Shown: in pieces, positions 19,480 through 27,305 of the stretch
Layout: every line of letters begins with the position of its first letter
Position numbering within the stretch: position 1 is the stretch's first letter
From: Bacteroidales bacterium
GTDB taxonomy: Bacteria > Bacteroidota > Bacteroidia > Bacteroidales > Lentimicrobiaceae
Assembly (NCBI GenBank): GCA_016709025.1
Contig: JADJEQ010000005.1
Coordinates: forward strand, 310,001-374,000
Reading direction: 5' to 3'
DNA length: 64,000 nucleotides
The notes under the pieces: generated by a model
The model's input: the letters and a program-made list of their open reading frames with translations, nothing else
Databases searched by the model: none
Told to the model about the DNA's origin: nothing
Translations under genes and position numbers: made by a program

Positions 19480-20079
19480 CACAGGGCTCAGGGCACAGGG
19501 CTCAGGGCTCAGAGCACAGGGCACAGGGCACAGGGCAGGGCTCAGGGCTCAGGGCATGGAGCATGGGGCATGGAGCATGGTGCATGAAATTGGAAACTTA
19601 TGTTCCGTCTCTCGTCCCTTTTGCGACCCTCGTCCCTTCCTGGCTCAGGGCACAGGGCTCAGGGCACAGGGCACAGGGCATTGGAATATTTTTCACTCAA
19701 AGTAGGGACACGACATGTCGTATCCCTACTTTAGTAAACACTGAAGTCCCGACCTTTGGCCGGAAAAAGACAATGCATTGGAAATTAGACATTAGAAACC
19801 TGCCAGCCGGCAGGCTGGTTAGATTTTATCTTTCATCTTATCCCCTTGTCTCCCATTCTCCCCGCCTGCACGCTGTTTCGGCGGGCAGGCTTGAGCCGTT
19901 GCAGTTCAGGGCACTGGAATGGAACATTGGAAATTAGACATTAGACATTAGAAATTTACGATGTCATCTAACCCTTGTCTCCCATCCCTTGTCCCCTTGT
20001 CTCCTTTTCCCCTTGTCTTTTGAAGCAGAATGTTCGTCCCTCGTCCCTCCTTTACGCCCCTCGTCCCTTCTATATAAAA
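19480..20079. repeat. low-complexity intergenic repeats (CAGGGCA/CAGGGCT heptamers and others)
   Basis: This 600-base gap starts with a heptamer array of CAGGGCA/CAGGGCT units (19480-19555), followed by GCATGGA/GCATGGG units (19556-19585) and a second heptamer patch at 19643-19680. A GC-rich hairpin CCAGCC-GGCA-GGCTGG lies at 19803-19818 and a longer hairpin of the same style near 19860-19890. Pyrimidine-rich CCTTGTCC and TCGTCCC units fill 19970-20070. Open frames here follow the repeats and I do not regard them as genes. Confidence 0.75.
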
Positions 20080-22317
20080 CTACCTCGTTTTCTTCTGCAG
20101 CGCCAGTTTGAAAACAAACCAAAACAAGGATAATGTCCCCATTGCAAAAATGGTATCACCGATTGTTCTCAGCCAGCGGAAGGTAACCAGGGTTGGCTGT
20201 TGCATAAATTCAGACGAACGGGCGTACCACATACCTTCATTCACACTGGCAACGGTTTGCATAAATCCAACCGGCAAAACACTGAGAAATATCATCAGTA
20301 AAAGGCCTATGTTAATTGCCCAGAACGAAAAACCAAGCAGTTTTTCATTCCATACCTGCTGCCTGTAAAGACTGCGGAGAACAAACAACATCAGCCCAAT
20401 GCCGAGCATGCCATATACTCCGAACAATGCTGCATGCCCGTGAACCGGTGTGGTGTTCAGGCCTTGCATGTAATACAAGGCAATGGGTGGATTGATGACG
20501 AATCCAAAGATCCCGGCACCAAGGAAATTCCAGAATGAAACGGAAAGGAGGCTGTATATGGGCCATTTATAGTCGCGTAACCACTCTGTGGCCTTGCTGA
20601 GGCGGTAATTGTGAAAAGCTTCAAATCCTATCAGGATCAGGGGAACTACCTCCAGAGCGCTGAAGGTAGCGCCGAGAGCCATAATCGCTGTCGGAGTACC
20701 GGTGAAATACAGGTGGTGGAATGTGTCGAGTATACTGCCTGAAAGAAAGATAATGGTCGCAAACAAAACGCTTGAAGTAGCCGTTTTTGTTCTGAGAAGC
20801 CCCATCCTGACAAAGAGGAAAGCAGCTACAACGGTCGCAAAGACTTCAAAGAAACCTTCCACCCAGAGGTGGACCACCCACCAGCGCCAGTATTCAGCGA
20901 CGGCCAGGTTGGTTTGCCTTCCCCACATCAGCCCGGCTGCATAAAACAATGCGATGGCTGCCGATGCGATCAGAAACAGGATCAGCAGATTTTTCTCTTC
21001 GGTTTTTCTCTTAAATACCGGGATCAATGGCCTGGCCATCAATGCCAGCCAGATAAACAAACCTACCAGGAGGAAAATCTGCCAGAACCGGCCCAGGTCA
21101 ACATACTCATAACCCTGGTGACCGAACCAGAAATTTTCAACGAGTCCCAGACGCTGCATCACGCCAAACCATTGACCGGCCATGGAACCCAACACAATGA
21201 TGAGTAAAGCAAAAAACAGAAAATTCACACCTAGCTTCTGAAACTTCGGATCACTGCCCGATACCGCCGGAGCAATGTAAAGCCCGGTGGCAAGCCATGC
21301 CGTGGCTATCCAGAAAATGGCCAGCTGTACATGCCAGGTGCGCGAAATGGCATATGGCATAAATTCTGCCAGTGGAAACCCATACAATCCTTCACCTTCC
21401 ACTCCATAGTGGGCGGTTACAATCCCCATTACAACCTGTAACAGAATCAGGAAATTAACAATCCAGAAATATTTCTCCACTGCTTTCATCGAAGGCGTGA
21501 TGTTCTGGCGCATCAGGGGATCTTCCTTAGGCAATTCTATGTCAGAATCCTCTTTTGTTCGCGCATGATAAAAAATCAGCAAACCTATCCCGAGAAGAAG
21601 CATAATCACACTGAACCCGGTCCATAAAATCAGGTCCCCGGTTGGTTTGTTGCCTACTATGGTATCGGGTGGCCAGTTATGTGTATAGGAAATGGATGCT
21701 CCCGGCCGCTCGGTAACGCAGGCCCAGGATGCCCAGAAAAAGAAGGTATTCATCTTACGCATCCGCTCTGCATCCTTAATGGCATTCTCCGGTATCGCAT
21801 AGTCATTTCTCAGTTTACTGAATGCCGGGTCGTTGGTGAACAACCCCGAATAGTAGCCAAACAGGCTGCTGATGGCTTCCGCCCTCAATGGAGAAACTGT
21901 TATGGTTTTGCTGTCAACATCGTAGGTGTTTTCGCGCAGCAAATCCTGTAAACGGCTTTCAAGGGCTGCCTTCTTCTCACCATCCAGCGTTTTATAGCTT
22001 TGGCTGAATTCATCAGTCGCCCATTTTTCAAGTATAAACAGGGCTTCCCGGTGCAGATAGTCGGCAGTCCAGTCAGGTGCTAAATAGGCTCCATGCCCCC
22101 AGATGCTTCCGACTTCCTGCCCGCCCATACTTTGCCATACATTCTGACCGTCTTTGATATCCTGCCCGGTAAACAGAACTGTACCGTCCGTTGTAATTAC
22201 TTTTTCCGGAACCGGCGGGGCTTTCTGGTATATCTCATAGCCATAATACAACAAAACGGCGAAGGAAATGCCAACCACCAGTGCAAAGCCTGTCCAGAGT
22301 TTTTTTTCAGGTTTCAT
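20080..22317 (-). CDS. norZ: quinol-dependent nitric oxide reductase (qNor)
   Basis: A 745-residue single-chain NO reductase reducing 2 NO to N2O with electrons from quinol, located in the inner membrane. An N-terminal helix is followed by an extracytoplasmic domain with the qNor signature TGQDIKDGQNVWQSMGG and GSIWGHGAYLAPDW (about 45-85). A NorB-type core of about 12 helices follows, with conserved histidines and glutamates in RTWHVQLAIFWIA, VVHLWVEGFFEVFATV, TFHHLYFTGTP and PVHGHAALFGVYG. Length and arrangement match NorZ; no NorC partner is needed or present. The Rrf2 regulator gene lies 80 bases upstream on the same strand, so NO-responsive control is likely. An AT-rich inverted repeat (22361-22382) lies between them. 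Confidence 0.95.
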   Translation of the reverse strand: MKPEKKLWTGFALVVGISFAVLLYYGYEIYQKAPPVPEKVITTDGTVLFTGQDIKDGQNVWQSMGGQEVGSIWGHGAYLAPDWTADYLHREALFILEKWATDEFSQSYKTLDGEKKAALESRLQDLLRENTYDVDSKTITVSPLRAEAISSLFGYYSGLFTNDPAFSKLRNDYAIPENAIKDAERMRKMNTFFFWASWACVTERPGASISYTHNWPPDTIVGNKPTGDLILWTGFSVIMLLLGIGLLIFYHARTKEDSDIELPKEDPLMRQNITPSMKAVEKYFWIVNFLILLQVVMGIVTAHYGVEGEGLYGFPLAEFMPYAISRTWHVQLAIFWIATAWLATGLYIAPAVSGSDPKFQKLGVNFLFFALLIIVLGSMAGQWFGVMQRLGLVENFWFGHQGYEYVDLGRFWQIFLLVGLFIWLALMARPLIPVFKRKTEEKNLLILFLIASAAIALFYAAGLMWGRQTNLAVAEYWRWWVVHLWVEGFFEVFATVVAAFLFVRMGLLRTKTATSSVLFATIIFLSGSILDTFHHLYFTGTPTAIMALGATFSALEVVPLILIGFEAFHNYRLSKATEWLRDYKWPIYSLLSVSFWNFLGAGIFGFVINPPIALYYMQGLNTTPVHGHAALFGVYGMLGIGLMLFVLRSLYRQQVWNEKLLGFSFWAINIGLLLMIFLSVLPVGFMQTVASVNEGMWYARSSEFMQQPTLVTFRWLRTIGDTIFAMGTLSLFWFVFKLALQKKTR

Positions 22318-22360
22318 AATTGTTCGATTTTTGGTTAATATTTAAAAATTTAAGAAGGTA

Positions 22361-22382
22361 ATTAAGCACTCTAATACTTAAT
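22361..22382 (-). promoter_or_regulatory. inverted repeat ATTAAG-N10-CTTAAT upstream of qNor
   Basis: Perfect 6-bp arms at 22361-22366 and 22377-22382 in the 80-base gap between the regulator and the NO reductase gene, upstream of a TAAATTTT sequence that is one base off the -7 consensus. It could bind the Rrf2 protein or a CRP/FNR-like activator. Confidence 0.4.
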
Positions 22383-22397
22383 AATAAATAAAAAAAA

Positions 22398-22832
22398 TCA
22401 CCGTTTCAGGTAGGTAAGTCCGTTTTTGAGGCTGGAAGCCATGGCTGAAATAGTGGTAGTTTCAAGTGTCGACCGCAGTTTTTCACGGATTTCAACAAAC
22501 TTTTCATGCACGGGGCAGGGCTCCGCACCCGAGCATTCTTTCAGGCCTAACCCGCAATGGGTGTAAATAGAATCACCATCAATGGCTGAAACGATCTCAG
22601 CAACGGATTTACTTTCGATCTTTGAATTTTCCATGAAAAACCCTCCGGTTTGTCCACGTGTTGAGAAAATTATACCGGCTTTTACCAGCTGTTGCAAGAT
22701 CTTGGATGTAAAGGCTACCGGAGAATCAATTTCATGCGAAATATCAACAAGGCTCGCCCTCAATCCTTCCTGCGATTGGCGGGCTATATAAATGGTTGCC
22801 CTGATGGCATATTCACAGGCTTTCGAAAACAT
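22398..22832 (-). CDS. Rrf2-family iron-sulphur transcription regulator (NsrR-like)
   Basis: A 144-residue regulator. The N-terminal winged helix (MFSKACEYAIRATIYIA, then the recognition region with FTSKILQQLVKAGII) is typical of Rrf2. Three cysteines in the C-terminal half, Cys93, Cys100 and Cys106, match the cluster-ligating triad of IscR/NsrR proteins with slightly different spacing. Because it sits directly upstream of the NO reductase, an NsrR-like role is the most likely: repression released when NO attacks the cluster. IscR- or RsrR-like sensing cannot be excluded from sequence. Its own promoter contains a palindrome over the -7 box (22874-22891), suggesting autoregulation. Confidence 0.88.
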   Translation of the reverse strand: MFSKACEYAIRATIYIARQSQEGLRASLVDISHEIDSPVAFTSKILQQLVKAGIIFSTRGQTGGFFMENSKIESKSVAEIVSAIDGDSIYTHCGLGLKECSGAEPCPVHEKFVEIREKLRSTLETTTISAMASSLKNGLTYLKR

Positions 22833-22873
22833 TTGCGCTTGTTTGAGGTCACAAAAATAATAATTCTTTTTAA

Positions 22874-22891
22874 TCGGACAAATATATCCGA
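22874..22891 (-). promoter_or_regulatory. promoter -7 box embedded in a TCGGA-N8-TCCGA palindrome
   Basis: On the minus strand TCGGA and TCCGA flank an eight-base spacer that is itself TATATTTG, an exact TAnnTTTG -7 box (22879-22886). It lies 42 bases upstream of the Rrf2 gene start. A protein bound to the palindrome would block the promoter, the expected design for autorepression. Confidence 0.55.
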
Positions 22892-23058
22892 ATAAAAGTC
22901 AGCGTTTGTATTTTCCATATCAGATCCGGCTTTTTGAAGATCGCTCAGCGATGATAAACCATCGAATCCACTCCGGCTGGACCGGTTACCTCCGGATGTA
23001 CAATCCGGGTTTATTATTCATCCCTGCTTTTGAATTATGAATTACCCTGATAATCTGT

Positions 23059-23066
23059 TAATTTTG
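23059..23066 (+). promoter_or_regulatory. Bacteroidetes -7 box (TAATTTTG)
   Basis: Exact TAnnTTTG match 32 bases before the ATG of the FG-GAP protein gene at 23099. A TTTG at 23029-23032 is a possible but widely spaced -33 element. Confidence 0.5.
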
Positions 23067-23098
23067 TAAAACAAACCTGCATTCTAAAAAATGGGTAC

Positions 23099-24907
23099 AT
23101 GTTAAAATCACAGGTAATTGGTTATAAGGGTATTTTCTTTTTGATTGCATTGGTTTTGATCTGGCCAATGGATCATTATGCGCAAAAAAGTCTGAACTAC
23201 CAGCAAATCGCCAGTGGGTTGGGAACCCCCGATTTTGAAGAAGGAAACACAGATTTTGTCTTCGACGACATCAATATGGATGGTCATGCAGATATACTTA
23301 CTGTTGGTGACCATGGTTCTCCTATGTTTAATTCAGGCGAACACGGTATTATCGTGTGGTTTGGTGATGGAGAAGGCAGCTTTACCAATTATATGAACGG
23401 CGATTTTGGCTATGGCGGCATTGCTACCGGCGATGTCAACAACGATGGCTTTAAGGATGTTGGCTTTGGGGTTCATCACAACTATTCTGGTACAAATTTC
23501 GGCGATCAGCTGAATGAAGTTGCATTGGGCGATGGCACCGGGATGAACTGGCAGCCATGGGACCAGGGCCTTTCAACGAACGGGGAAACCTGGGGGATGT
23601 TCGGAACGGCTTTTGCCGATTTCAACAACAATGGCCTGCTCGATCTTGTCAGCGTTTCGTTCGGGTGTTGTTCCGGTGTGCATGTTTATCTGAACAAAGG
23701 GGATGGAAGCTGGGAACAGAGTTTTGGTTTCATGGGAGGAAATTCTGATTTTCTGGTGAGAACCTGTGATATCAACAACGACGGCTATATGGACTTTATC
23801 GCCGGTCATGAATCCGGAACTGCATATTTCGGCGATGGCACCGGCAACTTCAATAAAAATGACAATGGTCTTCCGGGTGCTGGCAGCGCTTATCGCCGGG
23901 GAATCGACATAGCGCGGTTTAAAACATCGGGGAGTTACGGCTTATCCTATATCAACTCCAATGGAGGAGTGAGTGTGTTTGTTTGGGAAGACAATATAGA
24001 AACCTGGATTAATCTTTCAGGAAACCTGCCCGCTTCCGGCAGCTACGACCTCTCGCAGTTATGCGATATGAACAACGACGGTTTTATTGATGTGATGGCT
24101 TATGGCAGCCGTCATTTTCAGCTCTGGCTTGGCGATGAAGCAGGAAACTGGACAGTTGATGCCGCTATGATTACTCCGGGTGAACCGGGCGAGGGCAATG
24201 CCATCAGAGCCGGAGCCGACCTTGACCACAATGGATTTCCCGACCTTCTTTTTCTGGCTTCAAAACTCTCTGGTGACTGGATTCAGGTTGAAAAGAACTT
24301 CCTCTATGTCTACAAAGAGGGATCGGTGGCCGATGAACTCAGCATCAAACCCTTGTTTCCCGCCGGTTTTGAAAATTTCTATCCTGGTTCTGTACAATTT
24401 ATCGAATGGCTGGCTGAGGTTCCGGCCGGACTGCAAACCGTGGTTGATATTGAAATCTCCGCTTCCGGTACCGGTGGCCCCTGGTGGATGCTGGCTGAAG
24501 CCATTCCGAACAACGGAAAACACCAGTGGACGGTCCCGGATTTCGGCTCGGAACAGGTCCATCTTAAATTTACAGTCAGAGAAATTAATGGAACAAACCT
24601 TCATGTCAACGTTACTGAATATCCCTTTACAATCTACGGAGATCCCACCCTGGTCCCCGGAATTCAGACAGAAGCAAATCAGGTTTCAATTTTCCCGAAT
24701 CCGGGAAATGATTTTATACGCCTTTCCAATCCGCAATCTGTGAAGGAATTTAAACTTTCTGACTTAACCGGGCGATGCCTTCTTCAGGTAACTTCAGATT
24801 TTAACAGGATTTCAACCGATCGTCTTGCACCCGGAGTTTATCCATACCAGGTTATTACCAAAAACCAGGATTTGCTGTCAGGGAAATGGATCCGGTTGGC
24901 AGAATAG
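23099..24907 (+). CDS. secreted FG-GAP/VCBS-repeat protein with T9SS sorting domain
   Basis: A 602-residue exported protein. A hydrophobic N-terminus (about 10-27) serves as signal peptide. Six or more FG-GAP/VCBS-type repeats carry calcium-binding loops: DINMDGHAD, DVNNDGFKD, DFNNNGLLD, DINNDGYMD, DMNNDGFID and DLDHNGFPD. Together they predict an integrin-alpha-like propeller over about residues 35-400. A beta-sandwich region follows, then a type A T9SS sorting domain (about 525-602, with FPNPGNDFIRLS and LAPGVYPYQV). It is expected on the cell surface or released; carbohydrate or protein binding is a reasonable guess but not shown. It has its own promoter box at 23059 and is followed by a long repeat region. 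Confidence 0.9.
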   Translation: MLKSQVIGYKGIFFLIALVLIWPMDHYAQKSLNYQQIASGLGTPDFEEGNTDFVFDDINMDGHADILTVGDHGSPMFNSGEHGIIVWFGDGEGSFTNYMNGDFGYGGIATGDVNNDGFKDVGFGVHHNYSGTNFGDQLNEVALGDGTGMNWQPWDQGLSTNGETWGMFGTAFADFNNNGLLDLVSVSFGCCSGVHVYLNKGDGSWEQSFGFMGGNSDFLVRTCDINNDGYMDFIAGHESGTAYFGDGTGNFNKNDNGLPGAGSAYRRGIDIARFKTSGSYGLSYINSNGGVSVFVWEDNIETWINLSGNLPASGSYDLSQLCDMNNDGFIDVMAYGSRHFQLWLGDEAGNWTVDAAMITPGEPGEGNAIRAGADLDHNGFPDLLFLASKLSGDWIQVEKNFLYVYKEGSVADELSIKPLFPAGFENFYPGSVQFIEWLAEVPAGLQTVVDIEISASGTGGPWWMLAEAIPNNGKHQWTVPDFGSEQVHLKFTVREINGTNLHVNVTEYPFTIYGDPTLVPGIQTEANQVSIFPNPGNDFIRLSNPQSVKEFKLSDLTGRCLLQVTSDFNRISTDRLAPGVYPYQVITKNQDLLSGKWIRLAE

Positions 24908-24961
24908 TGCTTTAACGGCCAGTTCCTCTGCAGCAGTGGATGAAGTCAGAAGTCGGAGGTC

Positions 24962-25150
24962 CGGTGTCAGAAGTCAGAAGTCAGAAGTCAGAAGTCAGAA
25001 GTCAGAAGTCAGAAGTCAGAAGTCAGAAGTCAGAAGTCAGAAGTCAGAAGTCAGAAGTCAGAAGTAAGAAGTAAGAAGTAAGAGGTAAGAGGTAAGAAGT
25101 AAGAGGTAAGAGGTAAGAAGAAGTAAGAGGTAAGAGGTAAGTAATGGGAA
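24962..25150. repeat. heptanucleotide array (GTCAGAA)n grading into (GTAAGAA/GTAAGAG)n
   Basis: About 14 near-perfect copies of GTCAGAA run from 24966 to about 25061, then change into GTAAGAA and GTAAGAG units to about 25140. The stretch is open in one frame only because 7-mers repeat in all three frames without a stop. It is not a gene. Confidence 0.9.
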
Positions 25151-25760
25151 AATAAGTAAGAATCCAAAATCAGCGAATCAGAAATCAGCTATCAGAAACC
25201 ATTAACCAGTAATCGGAAACCAGTAATCGGAAATCTGCAATCCAAAATCCAAACCGCAGCGAAGCGAAGGATACCCAAGGCCAATTTGCTAATCAGCGAA
25301 TCCGCTAATCAGCTAATCATCCAATCCAAAAGCGAAGCGGAGGTCACCTAAGGTAAATCCGCAATCCGCAATCCGCAATCCGCAATCCGCAATCCAAACC
25401 GTAGCGAAGCGAAGGATACCCAAAGCCAATCTGCTAATTAGCTAATCTGCTAATCAGCTAATCATCCAATCCAAACCGGAGCGAAGCGGAGGACACCTAA
25501 GGTAAATCCGCAATCCGCAATCCGCAATCGCAATCCGCAATCCGTAAATCTGCAATCCGAAATCCGCAATCAGCAATCAGCAATCCGAAATTCAAACCGG
25601 AGCGAAGCGAAGGATACCAAAAGCCAATCTCTTCTAGCAAATTAGCTAATCTGCTAATCAGCTAATCATCCAATCTAAACCGTAGCGAAGCGGAGGACAC
25701 CTAAGGTAAATCCGAAATCCGCAATCCGCATTCCGAAATCTGAAATCCGAAATCCATTTT
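25151..25760. repeat. composite repeat region built on AATCCGC/AATCAGC heptamers
   Basis: Two alternating longer units recur three times. Unit A (core AGCGAAGCGAAGGATACC) occurs near 25257, 25400 and 25600. Unit B (core GCGAAGCGGAGG then ACACCTAAGGTAAATCC) occurs near 25331, 25475 and 25682. Between them are AATCCGC-type and CTAATCAG-type heptamer runs. The region fills the gap between the FG-GAP gene and guaA and contains no credible gene. Confidence 0.8.
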
Positions 25761-25763
25761 TTC

Positions 25764-25771
25764 TATCTTTG
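25764..25771 (+). promoter_or_regulatory. Bacteroidetes -7 box (TATCTTTG) abutting guaA
   Basis: Exact TAnnTTTG match ending only four bases before the guaA ATG. Transcription from it would begin at or next to the start codon, suggesting a leaderless mRNA. Confidence 0.6.
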
Positions 25772-25775
25772 CTCC

Positions 25776-27305
25776 ATGCAGGAAACCATTCTTATTCTCG
25801 ATTTCGGATCACAGTACACCCAACTTATAGCGCGCAGGGTGAGGGAGTTAAATGTTTATTGTGAGATCTATCCATTCAATAAAATCCCGGAAATTACACC
25901 CTGGATTAAAGGGGTCATCCTCTCCGGAAGCCCTTTTTCCGTCAGGGATAAAGATGCACCTTATCCCGACCTGTCAATAATGAGGGGAAAAGTGCCGGTT
26001 CTGGCTGTTTGCTATGGTGCCCAGTATCTCGCCCAGACTTCGGGCGGAGAAGTTATGGCTTCCAACACCAGGGAATACGGCCGCGCCAATCTTGGGTTTA
26101 TCGACATCACCAACCAACTGATGTCAGGCATGAGTGCCGGTAGCCAGGTGTGGATGTCGCATGGCGATACCATCCTGCACAAACCTGATCATTTCAATGT
26201 CATTGCCAGCACGGCAGATGTCGAGATTGCAGGCTTCCAGGTTGAAAATGAACAAACCTGGGGCATTCAGTTTCACCCTGAAGTTTATCATTCAACAGAA
26301 GGCGCATTATTACTGCGGAATTTTGTAGTTGGCATCTGTGGTTGTCACCAGCAATGGACCCCGGCTTCTTTCATCGATTCTACTATAGCTGAGTTAAAGC
26401 AAGCCCTTGGCAACGACAAAGTAGTCCTCGGACTCTCCGGTGGTGTTGATTCCTCGGTAGCTGCTGTTTTACTTCACAAGGCCATCGGTAAAAACCTGCA
26501 TTGCATTTTTGTTGACAATGGGTTGCTGCGCAAGGACGAATTCTCAAAAGTACTTGATTCTTACCAGCATATGGGTCTGAATGTGAAGGGCGTGGATGCC
26601 GGTGATCGTTTTCTTTCGGCACTTGAAGGCATCAGTGAGCCCGAACAAAAACGGAAAGCCATTGGTAATGCGTTTATCGAAGTATTTGATCATGAAGCAC
26701 ATCTGATCAGTGATGTAAAATGGCTGGCTCAGGGCACCATTTATCCCGATGTAATCGAATCCGTTTCGGTAAACGGTCCGTCTGCCACCATTAAATCGCA
26801 TCACAATGTAGGCGGATTGCCTGATTTTATGAAACTTAAAATAGTTGAACCGCTGAAAAGCCTCTTCAAGGATGAAGTTCGCAGGGTAGGGGCAGGACTG
26901 GAAATTGATCCCGATATCCTCAACCGTCACCCATTCCCCGGCCCCGGATTAGGCATCAGGATTTTAGGCGAAATTACCCGAGAGAAAATACGGATACTGC
27001 AGGAAGCCGATTCCATTTTTATAGATGGGTTAAAATCATCGGGGCTTTATAAGGAAGTATGGCAGGCTGCCGTGGTTCTTTTACCGGTTAAATCGGTAGG
27101 GGTAATGGGCGATGAGCGCACTTACGAGTTTGTGGTTGCGCTGCGTGCAGTAGGATCAACCGATGGAATGACTGCTGACTGGTCGCACCTGCCTTATGAA
27201 TTTCTGGCAAGGGTTTCCAACGATATTATCAATAAGGTTAAAGGGGTTAACAGGGTTGTTTACGACATAAGTTCAAAGCCACCTGCAACCATTGAATGGG
27301 AGTAA
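25776..27305 (+). CDS. guaA: GMP synthase (glutamine-hydrolysing)
   Basis: A 509-residue cytoplasmic enzyme converting XMP, ATP and glutamine to GMP, the last step of guanine nucleotide synthesis. The N-terminal class I glutamine amidotransferase domain (about 5-190) has the triad Cys79 (AVCYGAQY), His167 and Glu169 (FHPEV). The ATP-pyrophosphatase domain has the PP-loop SGGVDSS (221-227). The C-terminal dimerisation domain ends in the characteristic PPATIEWE. Length is as expected. A -7 box sits four bases before the start codon. The last ten bases overlap the following LysM gene, implying translational coupling. Confidence 0.98.
   Translation: MQETILILDFGSQYTQLIARRVRELNVYCEIYPFNKIPEITPWIKGVILSGSPFSVRDKDAPYPDLSIMRGKVPVLAVCYGAQYLAQTSGGEVMASNTREYGRANLGFIDITNQLMSGMSAGSQVWMSHGDTILHKPDHFNVIASTADVEIAGFQVENEQTWGIQFHPEVYHSTEGALLLRNFVVGICGCHQQWTPASFIDSTIAELKQALGNDKVVLGLSGGVDSSVAAVLLHKAIGKNLHCIFVDNGLLRKDEFSKVLDSYQHMGLNVKGVDAGDRFLSALEGISEPEQKRKAIGNAFIEVFDHEAHLISDVKWLAQGTIYPDVIESVSVNGPSATIKSHHNVGGLPDFMKLKIVEPLKSLFKDEVRRVGAGLEIDPDILNRHPFPGPGLGIRILGEITREKIRILQEADSIFIDGLKSSGLYKEVWQAAVVLLPVKSVGVMGDERTYEFVVALRAVGSTDGMTADWSHLPYEFLARVSNDIINKVKGVNRVVYDISSKPPATIEWE

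Noticed and set aside
24825..25067. 80-codon frame ending in a Ser-Gln-Lys-Ser-Glu-Val repeat
   Set aside because: Produced by the GTCAGAA heptamer array, which is open in every frame without stops.
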